Part shown: positions 20,201 through 30,541 of the stretch, piece by piece | Numbering within the stretch: the stretch's first letter is position 1 | Layout of the letters: each line of letters opens with the position of its first letter | DNA from: Leishmania martiniquensis | Taxonomy: Eukaryota > Euglenozoa > Kinetoplastea > Trypanosomatida > Trypanosomatidae | Direction: 5' to 3' | Assembly: GCF_017916325.1 (NCBI RefSeq) | Contig: NC_090147.1 | Coordinates: 416,740-480,739 of the forward strand | Length of the DNA: 64,000 nucleotides | Translations under genes and position numbers: made by a program | The notes under the pieces: model-generated | Seen by the model: the letters and a program-made list of their open reading frames with translations, nothing else | What the model was told of the DNA's origin: nothing | The model's database searches: none

Positions 20201-23200
20201 ATGGCGGACCTTTCCCTCTCTGCGTCCCCGCCGCCTGTACCGCGGCCGGTGCTTGAGGCACTGCTATCACCAACATTCCGAATGCCGCCTCAGGTACGGC
20301 CGCAGCATTATGCCATTGAGTTTCAGCCTGACGCACACCGCCACACGTTTGCCGGCTCGGCGTACATAACGTTGCGCGTAGAGGAGACGTCTGCCTCTCC
20401 TATTCGCCACCTCATCCTTCACGCACTTGATCTTCACATCGACGTATCATCGATACGCATCTTTATTCCCTCCGAACCTTCCAGTACCGTTGGAGGTGGT
20501 CCCCAGCCGGCTCACCCGAGTCACCACCTTAGCGACGAGGTCGCGCGCCGTCGACCGTTCAGCACAGAGGGCGGCAGCTATATGGAATGCCAAGGGCTGC
20601 ACAGGAGCGAGGTCAGTGAGACGCTGCTGGTCGTCTTCGACGCACCTTTGCCCAGAGACGTGGGCGAAATCTTTGTGCTTATCATCGAGCGTTTTGACGG
20701 GCTCATCACATCACCGACGGAAATGGAGGGGCTCTTCCATTCCAACTCGGCTGACGCTACCGTGCTGAGCACGCACCTCGAGCCGACTGGAGCGCGCCGG
20801 CTCTTCCCTTGCTTTGATGAGCCAGGGATTCAAGCGACCTTTCAGCTCTCTGTCATCGCCGCGGCGGCGCACACGGTGCTCTCCAACACAGAAGTCGAGG
20901 CGGACATCACCTTGCCGGAGCTGCCATACCTTGTGCAGGCGCGACAGGGCACCGGCGAGGACGCAAACAGCCCGCGCGGGGGGGAGCTGACGTTGTGGGC
21001 GCGCGCTTCAACATTGCCGCAGTTGACGCCTGCCGCGACACCATGGCATTGCGTGCGCTTCCACATCACCCCACTGCTTCACACCTGCATCGTTGGCTTT
21101 CACGTCGGTCGCTTTGCTCTTCTCGAGCAGTGCTCGCGAAATTCAGGTGTGCTGTGTCGTGTGGTGCTGCCTCACACCGAGGCGATCGGCAGCGGCAGTT
21201 TTGTGCTCGACTTGGCCACGAAAGCCGTCGATTTTTTCGAAGATTTCTTCGATGTGCGGCTGCCGCTGACGAAACTGGATGTGGTCGGGGTGGAGACGCT
21301 TGGCGTGCTTGGCATGGAGAACTGGGGCATGATCAACCTCCTCACGGATTACCTCGTAGTGGCGGAGACGACGCCGCTGGAGCGCCGCCAGCGCGTGGCG
21401 CGGCTCATCGGTCACGAGATTTGCCATCAATGGTTTGGCGACTGGGTCTCCATCGAGTGGTGGAACTGCCTGTGGCTGAAGGAGGGCATGTGCCGCTACC
21501 TCGAATACTTCTTCGTGAACGCCGTGTTCCCTGGATGGGGGCTGTGGAATGAATTCCTGTGCAACATCATGAATAGCGCGCTGCTCGCCGACGCAGACCC
21601 GCGCGAGACGCACCCGGTCGACTGCTGCAACTCGGCGCCGCGGCGTATCTACGACTCCTTCGACGCGATTAGCTATGGCAAAGGCGCTTGCGTGCTGCGG
21701 ATGCTCTTCAGCATCATCGGCGTGGAGTGGCTCAAGCGTGCGACGCATCTGCTGATGGTGCGCTTCGCCGGCCGCGCGATCAACGCCAAGGACCTCGGTA
21801 GCTGCATCGTTGACACAGAGGAGGAGCACCGCAGCGACGAGGAGCAGTTGCGACACGTGAGATTGATTCATGCTTGCCTTCGCATGGTGGAGGTGATAAG
21901 CCACCCCTATCTCTACATTCATCATAGGCCAGGCGAGTCCTACACGATCACTCAGTATATGCCCCCGAGCAAGCAATGCGGCCTCCTCGTCGAGTACCTT
22001 CAGCAGCAGCGCAGTAAGGCCAGCGTACCAGTGATCGATCTCTTGTCCGCTCCCGCCCGTGCGTCGTTTGAGTGGACGCCGGAGACTGTGCTCCGTCGTG
22101 TCACCGCGTCCTTCTCGATTCCGCTGCGAGCGATTCAGTGGACTCCAGGCGGCTGCAGTAATGCGCATCTCATCTTCCTTGAGGAAACAGAGCACCACTT
22201 TGCTTGCCCCGCATATGCGTCTACACCACTGGCCACGGAAGGTAGCCTTCTCACGCCTTTTCGTCACACTGGTACTGGGACTGAAGCAGCCACACGGGCG
22301 GTGGCCTCTTCCTCCCCTACTCCGCAGATCCCCTCGGAGTCGACACCCTTTGGGGCTACGAGCGACACATGGTACTTCAACCAGGGCGGCAGCGGTTTCT
22401 TCCAGTGCGACTATGACGCAACGACGTGGCGCTGCCTCTTCGAGCACGTCGCCGCCTTTTCAGAGGCGGACCGGGTAATGATCACGATGCACTTTATTAA
22501 TCATGCCAAGGCGCAGATCGGCCACCAGCCCGGCGACACCGGTGATCGCTGCACTCTGTTCTTGGAGTGGCTGCTGCGCCTCACCGGCACGCCGAGCGCC
22601 ATGAACTCGTTCTTGTGGGAGCTTGTCACCAACGCGCTCACGACACTGGTCCAGCTGGTGCAGGGGCGTGACTGCCACTCGCTGATGAAGGTGTTTGCGA
22701 GCGGTCTCTACGCACCCCTGCGGCAGAGCTGCGCGCTGTCGTTCTTCGCCGAGGAGGAGACGGTGTCCTTCCAGAGCACCGTCCACCTCTCCCGCCAGCT
22801 CGTGCTCCGCATTCTGCAACTTCTCTCTCTCTGCGACAGCCCGGCGGTGATGGTGGAGGCAGAGGAGATGGCGCAGCGGTCGATGATGGCGTTGCTGGCA
22901 TCCGGCGACTCGCCCCTCAACACAACCAACACCCTCGCCAGCACCGCCGGGAGCGCGGTGAGCGGCAGCGTCGCAGAGCATGTCATTGTGAGCATGCCGA
23001 GTGGCATAGGTCAGCCCTCTGACTCAGGTGTGAGAACCGTACCCCCGCTCTCTGCGGATATTCCTGCCATGCAAGGTAGCGGCGAGCTTCTGTCGACAAC
23101 GTCGACGCCGGCCGAGGCGGTGCTGCTCGGAGGCGCTGCGCACTCCTACTCATGCGGCTCTGTGGCGATCACCACATCGCTTGCGAAGGAGCAGAATACA

Positions 23201-24184
23201 TCTAAATCATTGATTTGGGGAAACGCTGCCCCCACGCAGCCCCACTCCGGGCGACTGCACTCGTCTTTCTCGCCGACCGAGTGTGGCAGCGACGGCAGTC
23301 ATCTGCTCACCACTTCCCACGGCGACCCTGCGAGTGGCGGGAGGGAGCGATCCGGAGTGCAGAGCGCGCGTGTGCAAAGCTACCCGTCCCGAGGTGCCAG
23401 CAAGTTCAACGTCGACGACCTAACGCACATTCAAGCCGGCTCGATTGCGCTGTCGCACCTGGTCGCTCAGGGCCGACTTGATTACTGGATGGCGGCCGCA
23501 GCTGTCGCGGTAGAGCTCCTGCGACTGGACCGCAAGGAGCTGCTGCTTGCGGGTGGGGCGCCGGCGCCGGTGCCACAATTGACAAATTTAAGCCCCAAGC
23601 AGCGGCGCAGCGTCTTGCGGCTCGTTCTTCCCGCTGTTTTCACGCTCGACCAGCGGCCGGCCTTCCCGCTCATGGCCAAAGTGTTTCACGCCGTACCGCT
23701 CATCGAGTCAGCGGCCGTTATGAGGCTCTTTCACAACTCGCTCTTCGTGGCCCATTTGCTGTCAACTTGGCGTCTGACGGCGGACCGTCGCGCGCTCGAA
23801 CTGCTGCTTCGCTATGGGGCTGAGGCGTGCGGAAACGGCTACACTGTTGCACAGCTGAAGATGCTGGCGCAGGCGGACTCGACCGGGCACACCGCTCCCC
23901 GCACCGCGAGCGTGGAGCAGTACAAACGCGCAGAGTTTGCCGAGTGCCCACACCTAAATGGCTCATCTCCCTCCGAAGCGTTTTTCGAGTCCGTCTCGCC
24001 CTTCTCCTCGAGCTGCACACCTGCATCAGAGCGAAGCGCACTGCGCGCGCGAAATCCTGCGATAGCGGCGGCGCTGGATTGCATGGAGTCGAACTGCGTG
24101 TGGATGGACTACTGCTGCAGCCACTACGATCAGTTTCTGCGCGAGCAGCTGCATGGCAAGGCGTTGCAGCCGGTGAGCCATTGA
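20201..24184 (+). CDS. M1-family zinc aminopeptidase, very large
   Basis: A 1327-residue member of peptidase family M1 (clan MA(E), gluzincins), which removes N-terminal residues from peptides. The exopeptidase motif is GMENWG at residues 371-376. The zinc motif HEICH is at 405-409, followed by W411. The third ligand is E428 in WLKEG, with exactly 18 residues between H409 and E428, as the family requires. The transition-state tyrosine is probably Y492 in SYGKG. The N-terminal beta domain (residues ~25-280) is recognisable. The protein is about 450 residues longer than typical M1 enzymes. Low-complexity Ser/Thr/Gly-rich inserts lie at roughly residues 690-730 and 900-1070, interrupting the C-terminal helical domain. 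No signal peptide is seen, so a cytosolic enzyme is likely. The start chosen is MADLSLS; the upstream open part is leader-like. Confidence 0.92.
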   Translation: MADLSLSASPPPVPRPVLEALLSPTFRMPPQVRPQHYAIEFQPDAHRHTFAGSAYITLRVEETSASPIRHLILHALDLHIDVSSIRIFIPSEPSSTVGGGPQPAHPSHHLSDEVARRRPFSTEGGSYMECQGLHRSEVSETLLVVFDAPLPRDVGEIFVLIIERFDGLITSPTEMEGLFHSNSADATVLSTHLEPTGARRLFPCFDEPGIQATFQLSVIAAAAHTVLSNTEVEADITLPELPYLVQARQGTGEDANSPRGGELTLWARASTLPQLTPAATPWHCVRFHITPLLHTCIVGFHVGRFALLEQCSRNSGVLCRVVLPHTEAIGSGSFVLDLATKAVDFFEDFFDVRLPLTKLDVVGVETLGVLGMENWGMINLLTDYLVVAETTPLERRQRVARLIGHEICHQWFGDWVSIEWWNCLWLKEGMCRYLEYFFVNAVFPGWGLWNEFLCNIMNSALLADADPRETHPVDCCNSAPRRIYDSFDAISYGKGACVLRMLFSIIGVEWLKRATHLLMVRFAGRAINAKDLGSCIVDTEEEHRSDEEQLRHVRLIHACLRMVEVISHPYLYIHHRPGESYTITQYMPPSKQCGLLVEYLQQQRSKASVPVIDLLSAPARASFEWTPETVLRRVTASFSIPLRAIQWTPGGCSNAHLIFLEETEHHFACPAYASTPLATEGSLLTPFRHTGTGTEAATRAVASSSPTPQIPSESTPFGATSDTWYFNQGGSGFFQCDYDATTWRCLFEHVAAFSEADRVMITMHFINHAKAQIGHQPGDTGDRCTLFLEWLLRLTGTPSAMNSFLWELVTNALTTLVQLVQGRDCHSLMKVFASGLYAPLRQSCALSFFAEEETVSFQSTVHLSRQLVLRILQLLSLCDSPAVMVEAEEMAQRSMMALLASGDSPLNTTNTLASTAGSAVSGSVAEHVIVSMPSGIGQPSDSGVRTVPPLSADIPAMQGSGELLSTTSTPAEAVLLGGAAHSYSCGSVAITTSLAKEQNTSKSLIWGNAAPTQPHSGRLHSSFSPTECGSDGSHLLTTSHGDPASGGRERSGVQSARVQSYPSRGASKFNVDDLTHIQAGSIALSHLVAQGRLDYWMAAAAVAVELLRLDRKELLLAGGAPAPVPQLTNLSPKQRRSVLRLVLPAVFTLDQRPAFPLMAKVFHAVPLIESAAVMRLFHNSLFVAHLLSTWRLTADRRALELLLRYGAEACGNGYTVAQLKMLAQADSTGHTAPRTASVEQYKRAEFAECPHLNGSSPSEAFFESVSPFSSSCTPASERSALRARNPAIAAALDCMESNCVWMDYCCSHYDQFLREQLHGKALQPVSH

Positions 24185-25517
24185 CGCAGACCATCAATGC
24201 CGCGACCCACTTTTGTCGTGCATGGGAGTGGTACCAAGTCCTAAGCAGCTTGGCGGCCTCGACGTGAGGGCCCGAGCGGAGCGGAGTGGAGTGGACACAC
24301 AAAGAATGGCCATTGGCATATATTCTCCTTGGGAGAGCGTTACATACACAATAGAGATGAGTGCATCCGACACACACACACACACACTTCGATAGCGATG
24401 TGGGGGAATTCATCGCGTCAGCGCTCAGAGGCTTCGCACCAGTTGACGGTTAGCGCTGGGGAAAAGGCAAAGGGAGCGGCCTTAGCTCATGTAGGTGAGC
24501 CTCGCTGCTAAGAGGGTCGTCGGCGTCGATTCAATGGGAACTTGCGTGCTCATGAGCGCACGCCCTTCTCTTTCCTCCTCCCTCGACTTCTCTGTGAATG
24601 TTCATGTGTACGCCAACACGTCTGTGCACCCTCGCAGAGGGGACACGAAAGCGGTCCATTGTGCTGAACAGTGCGGCAGGCACCGGTCACCAACTCCGCC
24701 TCCCCCCTCCCCCCGCAGGAATAGAAAGCCAGGGGGAGAGTACGGGCTGCGCCTTTTACCCTCCTCTCTCAACACCGGGTCGGCGCGCGCGGTGAGGGGC
24801 GAGTGTATGCACCACGCGCGAGCACCCCACCCCTGAGCGGTCCTTTGCGAGAGACATCGCTGCCCCCTCTCTACCCGGCGACAGCTCCCTTCTCCGTCCT
24901 CAGGAAAGAGGCGCTGTGGGGCGGCGGACGAGACATGAAGGAACGAAAAAAGGGGAAGCGCGAGAGGTCTGCGATTCACTGTTGGCGTACAGCGACACGG
25001 GGAGGGGAGAAGCCATGCTCTTCTTCCGGCGCCTCGTCGCCCGCGCTCTTCTTCGCATCCTATCTCAATCATGCGTCCACCGGCCAGGCTATCCACGGCA
25101 TCTCCGTCTGCCGCTTGAACCGCACCAGTGGACTGCAGGCCCGGGGACTGCGACTGCCACTCGCGTGCACACCCCTCTCCTCAACTCATTCCCTCCTCCC
25201 CTCCCCCCTTTTTTCATCGCCATTCGAGGCCACTCCTCGTGCAGCAGATCACCTTTCGCTGCCACACTCCCCCCTCTCTCTCCTTTGCTTTGCCGCCTGT
25301 GCAGGAGCCGCCTGGTGAGGCAAGAGGCACCCCAAAGCGGTTTTGCACCCCCGCCATTGTTTCGTGGTGCACAGCGGCATCGCTTCCTCCCCGCTGTGCG
25401 CATCAGCTCTTCTTTTTGCGCTCACCCACCCCCTTCTCTCTCTCTCCGCGGCCGCGCCAGCGATCCTCGCCTTTCCTCTGCTCCGAAAACCCGCTCTCCG
25501 TCTGCACACCTCGCACC
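24185..25517. other. intergenic region
   Basis: A 1.3-kb gene-free gap with a CA run near 24371-24388 and many C/T tracts. The CT-repeat ending in AG near 25460 is a good splice acceptor 58 bases before the next ATG. A 130-codon upstream extension of the next frame has no ATG and is not coding. Confidence 0.6.
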
Positions 25518-26768
25518 ATGCTGCGCCTAACGTCGGAGCCTCAGAAGAGGAGGCCAGCGCTGCCCGAGTGCAGTCGCTTCCTGTTTGGCCTGGCGCTCCT
25601 CCTCAGCGTCCTTTCTGATGGCGCCATGAACAACCAGTTTACGGCGCTCAGCAGCATCATCACAGCCAACAGTGACCCAAGCGCGTTGCTGCAGCTCGCC
25701 ACCTTCGCCGCGATGGAAGACTTTGCGGAAGAGGAGCACCTCGATTGGGGCTCTAGCGGTCGTCTTGTGCAAGCGCAGCCGATATCACTAGTGAAGCCGC
25801 GCAACGCGGCTCCACCGGACCCAACAAAGCTGGACAGCGCCGCTTCTCATACACACCACCGCACTGACTCGGAGACTGTGCTCAGTGACGGTCTCTCTAA
25901 ATCGTTCATAGGCACCTCCACGGATGAGGCGACCACCACCTCGTCCGCTGCATCATCGTCTCTCTCTCGCCGCCGCCCCCATCGCCGCCATCACCGCCGC
26001 AGCGGGACTGTGACGGACGGCCCCTTCAGTACTGATGCGGTCACGATGCTGAGCGAGACCCGTCCACTTCACAGCTACCTTATGTGGACGCGCCTTCATG
26101 TGATGGAGATGGCATACAGCACCGGCTCAAATAACTTTGTTCACATCACGGAACGCTTCCTCCAGTACCAGCAGATGTTCCCAATCATCTATTGCTGTGA
26201 CCTGAGTAAGGTCGACTGCCCCTACGAGGCGGACCTGTTGGCCTCTCCTAAGGTTGGTCTCGCAGCCTCCAGCCGATGGGCCTGCGAGAACTGTGGCAGC
26301 AAGCACAGTGTTGTCCGCGAGAGCTGCCTACGCTGCCGCACCCCGGGGCGATTCGCGAAGCTGTTCATTGGGCAGGCAGTCAAGGAAGTGGACTGCGCCG
26401 CGAGTCTTGTGCGCTTCTTCTACGCCACCCACCCCGACATCATGATCCACCGTGTGGAGTGCCACTACGACGGGGGCGCCAGTGCCGCTCCCCGCGGCAA
26501 GGGATGTGCCTCCATCTACGTCCGCCGCGAAGAAGCCGCGCTCCTCCAAGTGAAGCTGAACCGAAAGGCCTTCTTCGACGTGGACCGCGTGACGGAGGAG
26601 CTGCAAGTTTACTATGTCTACGAGGAGCAGCAGCAATGGCTGCAGAGCTATGTGCAGGAGCGCACCGCGGTGACGGCGCAGCGCCCTTTCTTTTTGCCCT
26701 TGTCGCCGTTGGTGGTAGAGGAGGGTCAGTCGACGACACCGGCACGGCGTCTCACTGGTCGCGGCTAG
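25518..26768 (+). CDS. RanBP2-type zinc finger and RRM protein
   Basis: A 416-residue predicted RNA-binding protein. Residues ~140-165 contain an Arg/His-rich low-complexity patch. Near residue 253 is a RanBP2-like zinc finger with the spacing W-x-C-x2-C-x10-C-x2-C (RWACENCGSKHSVVRESCLR then C). It is immediately followed by a probable RRM: RNP2-like KLFIGQ near residue 280 and RNP1-like GKGCASIYV near residue 324. The finger lacks the usual central Asn of RNA-binding RanBP2 fingers, so it may bind protein instead. A hydrophobic stretch at residues ~20-34 (FLFGLALLLSVLS) is unusual for an RNA-binding protein and could be a membrane anchor or a buried helix. Trypanosomatids control gene expression mostly after transcription through such proteins, but the targets are unknown. 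The start is the only ATG after a strong splice acceptor near 25460. Confidence 0.75.
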   Translation: MLRLTSEPQKRRPALPECSRFLFGLALLLSVLSDGAMNNQFTALSSIITANSDPSALLQLATFAAMEDFAEEEHLDWGSSGRLVQAQPISLVKPRNAAPPDPTKLDSAASHTHHRTDSETVLSDGLSKSFIGTSTDEATTTSSAASSSLSRRRPHRRHHRRSGTVTDGPFSTDAVTMLSETRPLHSYLMWTRLHVMEMAYSTGSNNFVHITERFLQYQQMFPIIYCCDLSKVDCPYEADLLASPKVGLAASSRWACENCGSKHSVVRESCLRCRTPGRFAKLFIGQAVKEVDCAASLVRFFYATHPDIMIHRVECHYDGGASAAPRGKGCASIYVRREEAALLQVKLNRKAFFDVDRVTEELQVYYVYEEQQQWLQSYVQERTAVTAQRPFFLPLSPLVVEEGQSTTPARRLTGRG

Positions 26769-27268
26769 GCCCGTCCAGCAGCTGTGTGGTTGTGACACCG
26801 TGGGCTGTGCCGCCATCCTTGCGGTGCACTGACAGGGGTCGAGGAACGCTCGGCAAACAGGCGAAACGCCGGCACGGCTACATACGGAAAGAAGCACACT
26901 CGCGCCAGTCTCAGGAAGTTGAGCACCGCACCATCCCTAACGCGGGCGATGCAGGAAAGGTTAGGGACGGAATGTGATCTGTGTCCGACGTGACTGAATA
27001 GACCGATCGGCGCATTTCGTAGAGTGTGCGCCACAGGGAGTTGCTTACGGGGTGCGGGGCGCGTGATGCGCGTCTACGCCGATCTCGACATTGGACGAGG
27101 AACGATGCACAGCAGTGCCGTCTCGGAAAACCGTGACGAAAGGGCTTTGCCTCTTACCTCTACTCCCCTTCCCGCGCGCGCTGGCGGGCTGCACCTCTCC
27201 GCTCGCATCTTTTCCCTTTGCAGCAAGGGGTGAGGGGCGGGCGCTCCTCCGCGCATGTGGTGTCGCAG

Positions 27269-27680
27269 GGCCCCAGTCGCACCCTGCCCCCCTCTCTCTG
27301 CGCGTCGGTGGGCGGGCCGCTGCAGCCGCTCCCTCCGTCCCCCTCTCCTTTGGCGAACCACTTCTTATGCGCGCTCGGGGTGTCACGCCCGCCGCCTGCG
27401 GGATGTGGGAGCGCTGCATTGCGGGCGGTGGCGGCGCTTAGAGTCGGCGTGACGCGACGTCTGCGCGGCCCCTGGCAGTAAGCGCGTTTGTGCGGGTGTG
27501 CGTGGCAGGTGAGGTGTCAGCGTGGCTGGCGCGAATCTCACGCGGCCGTCGCACCACGTACTGCTGAGGGGAAGCTGGCGCCCGATGTAGGGGGGGAGAG
27601 GAGGCGCGTGCAGCGGCGACGTGCCGCGCGAGACCTGCCGGTGACCGAGCGGAGGCGATCGCGTGCACTCTGCGCGGCAG
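27269..27680. repeat. ~405-bp dispersed repeat, copy A
   Basis: The sequence from 27269 to 27673 matches 56190-56593 with two substitutions and a one-base difference in a G run by eye, about 99% identity, in direct orientation 28.9 kb apart. The last ~105 bases also match 2246-2350. An A-rich stretch follows (27680-27720). The element sits in intergenic DNA downstream of a gene. Length, position and the A-rich end suit a SIDER-type retroposon. Assignment to SIDER1 or SIDER2 was not possible by eye. Confidence 0.9.
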
Positions 27681-28123
27681 TGAGAAAGGACGTGTGCAAG
27701 GGCAAAGAAACAGAAATGTTTGCTTCATGAGCGTGTCTACATGTGACAGGCGGGTCTCTCAGGGGTTTTACTTGCAGTGCAGCCGTCCCCTCCCCTTTCC
27801 CGCCCTTCCGTTCCAGAGGCATATTCGGCTGCTGACGTGTTATACAGTTTATCCGTGCGCATTGGGGCCGAGTTCTCCGTTGCCACGGGTTGTCAGCCGC
27901 GTGCCGCCTGTTCGAAGCCGATTTTTCTGTGCGCGTGTCGGCGCTCGCGTTGAGTTTCTTCCTTTCATGTCGAGAAGTCCGCCAGCTCCTTCTGCTGCTG
28001 TGGCGCTCTCTCCCCGCAGGAGTGCCGGACATGCGTGCAGAGAAGCATAGGGCTGATGTGGCGCCTCACTTACTCTCCCTCTCTCTGTCTGTGCGTCTGC
28101 GTCAGCGCAGTGCGAGGGAACGT

Positions 28124-28142
28124 ATATATATATATATATATG
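28124..28142. repeat. TA microsatellite
   Basis: About eight TA units in intergenic DNA. A shorter TA run of the same kind occurs near 56700-56713, downstream of the partner copy of the 405-bp repeat. Confidence 0.85.
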
Positions 28143-28519
28143 TGTCTGTGTGTGCAGGTGACGCGGGACAGCGACGATAGCTGCAACCTTGGAATGGTTC
28201 GAGGGTGCCTGTTGCCAAGCGAAGTACCCCAGCCTGCCTTCAAGTGCCGCGTATTTCTTGTCAGCTCTTCGTTTGCTTCTTGACGACGCACCCAACCCTC
28301 TCTCTCTGTCCCGGCAGCCTTTTTGCACCGTCCTGTGCGCGGCAAACCCATCCGTATCCCACGCGCCCTCCACAGGCGATGCCACCCTTTTCCCCTCCCG
28401 TGCACGGCGAGCAAGACTTCGTTGGTGGGCTCGCAGCTCTTCTCGAGCAGCACTGAGCCTCTTGCGGCGGGAGTGGACCGCGTGCGAGCGGCCACATTGG
28501 CCCGGAGCGCAGCAGGAAC

Positions 28520-28759
28520 ATGCCACTACCTCGGAGTGGTCCAACGTGCGAAGGCGAGGAGGAGGAAACGGTCAGCCCATTTCACATCGACAAACGACGG
28601 CGCCGCTATGCGCCCATTACCCCCCCCGTTTCCTCTGAGCACTTCGCACCCCTTGCCTACATCCTCTTGAGGAGCACCCAGCTGTATACCTGTCTCTCGC
28701 TCTCTCTCATGTCCATGACAGTGCTGACGCGCCTCTTTCACGGGCGAGCGGACGCGTGA
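28520..28759 (+). CDS. possible small protein, weak
   Basis: A 79-codon frame starting with ATG. Its N-terminal half is charged (GEEEETVSPFHIDKRRRRY). A hydrophobic stretch follows at about residues 45-72, which could span a membrane. Pyrimidine-rich DNA with AG dinucleotides precedes it. I do not recognise the sequence, and the frame could be chance in a long leader region. It is listed because its translation looks less like untranslated DNA than neighbouring frames do. Confidence 0.25.
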   Translation: MPLPRSGPTCEGEEEETVSPFHIDKRRRRYAPITPPVSSEHFAPLAYILLRSTQLYTCLSLSLMSMTVLTRLFHGRADA

Positions 28760-29509
28760 GTGGACAGAGGAACGCAGCACTGTTATGTTGCTGTGTAATG
28801 CTCTTGGCGTGTGTCTCAGACTTTGTATGCCCACGTGAGAGAGTGGGAGGGAGACGAGGGCGAGCGTAGAGAACACTTCAAGCAATCGACGAGTAGAATG
28901 GCACTATGCGGCGCTGTGGTGTGGTGTGGTGGGGCGCACGAGTGCAGGCGAGTGAGCAGGCACTGCCTCACAGCTCCCACATCGCTTCTGCTTTCGAGCA
29001 AAGCTGGCTGCTGAGCTTCATGAGCGAGAGCCGCCTTCTCAATGTCTAAAGATGGATGGCAGCCTCAAGCGCTGCAAGCCCTCACGAACCTCTCCGCCGT
29101 ACTCTGTGGCACCCCGACACAGAGTGCCGGAGGCGTCATTTGGAGACGCTCCGCATCGCTCTCCTCTTCTCCCCCTCTCCCTCACACGCACACACACATC
29201 TGCACGCACACCTTCTCTCGTCATCCTGCCACCGCTTCCATTTGTGTGTGTGTGCCTCCCTCTCTTTTCTTACCCGCCATGCGCCTGAAATCACCGGTGC
29301 GCTTGCCTACTGTGCGGAACTCATCTGGCTTTACCATCGCCGTTGCCCACACTGGGGGACGTCCCTCGCCCCCCTTCTCTCCGTTCACTGCTGGGCATGT
29401 GCATCGGACCGGCCCAGCACCGTGCACCCACTGCATGCGCACACTGCATTTCCTTCATCGCTGCCAACAACGTCTCTCCCATCAGCCTCGAACGTCGCGC
29501 GCTTTTTTC

Positions 29510-30541
29510 ATGTCGACTCAGCATCCTGAGAAGGCCGCCACGGAGGGGTGTGCGATGGCGGCGACATCCGCGAGCCGGGACTACTACTTCGACTCCTACA
29601 GTCACTACGGCATTCACATGGAGATGCTGAAGGACTACCACCGCACGACGTCCTATCGCGATGCGATATGGCGTAATGCATACATGTTCAAGGACAAGGT
29701 CGTCCTTGACGTCGGTTGCGGCACTGGCATCCTCTCCATGTTCGCTGCCCGCGCCGGCGCGCGCAAGGTAATCGGCATCGACTGCAGTAATGTGGCTATA
29801 CAGGCACGCAAGATTGTACAGGACAATGGCTTCGGCGATGTCATCACCATCATTCAAGGAAAAGTGGAGGAGCTGGACCTGGGTGAGAAGGTGGACATTA
29901 TTATTAGCGAGTGGATGGGCTACTTCCTCCTGTACGAGTCCATGCTGAACACAGTCCTCTACGCGCGCGACCGTTGGGGTGCGCCGAATGTGAAGATTCT
30001 GCCGAGCAGTGCCAACATGTACGCATGCGGCATCACCGACCCGCAGTACGTGGAGCAGAAGTTTGACATCTGGAACAACGTGAGTGGGCTTGACTTCTCC
30101 TACTTCAAGCGACTCAGCTACATAGAGCCGCTCATCGATACTGTAAACCCGGAGCAGATCATCACAGACACCGTCCTCTTCTTCTCCTTCGACATTGACA
30201 GGGTGACGGAGGCAGAGCTGTCCTTTTCGAGCACCTTCACGCTGGAGGCGAAGCAGGCCGACTTCGTGCACGCCATCTCGGTTCACTTTGACACCCCATT
30301 CTACGCCGGTCACGAACCTGTGGTGCTGAACACGTCGCCAATGGTGCCGCCTACGCACTGGCGGCAGACGGTGCTTTACCTCTTCCACCCGCTGATCATG
30401 AAGCGTGGCGAGAGGGCGAACTTTGAGATGAAGTGTGTGCCGAACCCTGGCAACCCGCGAGACCTCGACATCTCCCTGCGCGTCGACTTCGACGGCGAGC
30501 TGCAGGCGTGCCACTACAACCAGGACTTCCGCCTTCGCTGA
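29510..30541 (+). CDS. PRMT1: type I protein arginine methyltransferase (PRMT1-like)
   Basis: A 343-residue enzyme that transfers methyl groups from S-adenosylmethionine to arginine side chains. Motif I VLDVGCGTG begins near residue 65 and post-I VIGID follows. The double-E loop SEWMGYFLLYE supplies the two catalytic glutamates, E134 and E143. The THW loop PPTHW is near residue 281. All catalytic residues are present, so this is the active subunit rather than a prozyme-type partner; trypanosomes have both kinds. Length fits the family. The frame is open upstream to 29042 with ATGs at 29042 and 29279, but that part is CA- and CT-rich leader DNA without family similarity. A tract ending in AG near 29483 gives a 26-base leader for the ATG at 29510. 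Another ATG at 29555 is possible. Confidence 0.93.
   Translation: MSTQHPEKAATEGCAMAATSASRDYYFDSYSHYGIHMEMLKDYHRTTSYRDAIWRNAYMFKDKVVLDVGCGTGILSMFAARAGARKVIGIDCSNVAIQARKIVQDNGFGDVITIIQGKVEELDLGEKVDIIISEWMGYFLLYESMLNTVLYARDRWGAPNVKILPSSANMYACGITDPQYVEQKFDIWNNVSGLDFSYFKRLSYIEPLIDTVNPEQIITDTVLFFSFDIDRVTEAELSFSSTFTLEAKQADFVHAISVHFDTPFYAGHEPVVLNTSPMVPPTHWRQTVLYLFHPLIMKRGERANFEMKCVPNPGNPRDLDISLRVDFDGELQACHYNQDFRLR

Larger units (their letters stand above)
26769..29509. other. long intergenic region with repeat
   Basis: A 2.7-kb gap. It contains the ~405-bp dispersed repeat (27269-27673 plus a shared tail to 27680), a TA microsatellite near 28124-28142, one weak small open frame (28520-28759, listed), and C/T- and GTGTG-rich leader DNA before the methyltransferase. 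Nothing else coding-like is seen. Confidence 0.6.

Noticed and set aside
21143..22447. 434-codon minus-strand frame
   Set aside because: It lies wholly antisense to the M1 aminopeptidase, whose motifs are certain; it is a shadow produced by strong wobble GC bias.
28124..28142. TA run as a promoter or TATA box
   Set aside because: Protein genes in trypanosomatids lack such promoters, and this is a simple microsatellite in intergenic DNA.
29042..29509. In-frame N-terminal extension of the PRMT1-like protein
   Set aside because: It is CT- and CA-rich leader DNA giving low-complexity residues, with a splice acceptor near 29483 inside it; enzyme length fits the later ATG.
29321..30514. 397-codon minus-strand frame
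   Set aside because: It is antisense to the PRMT1-like gene, which has all its catalytic motifs on the + strand.
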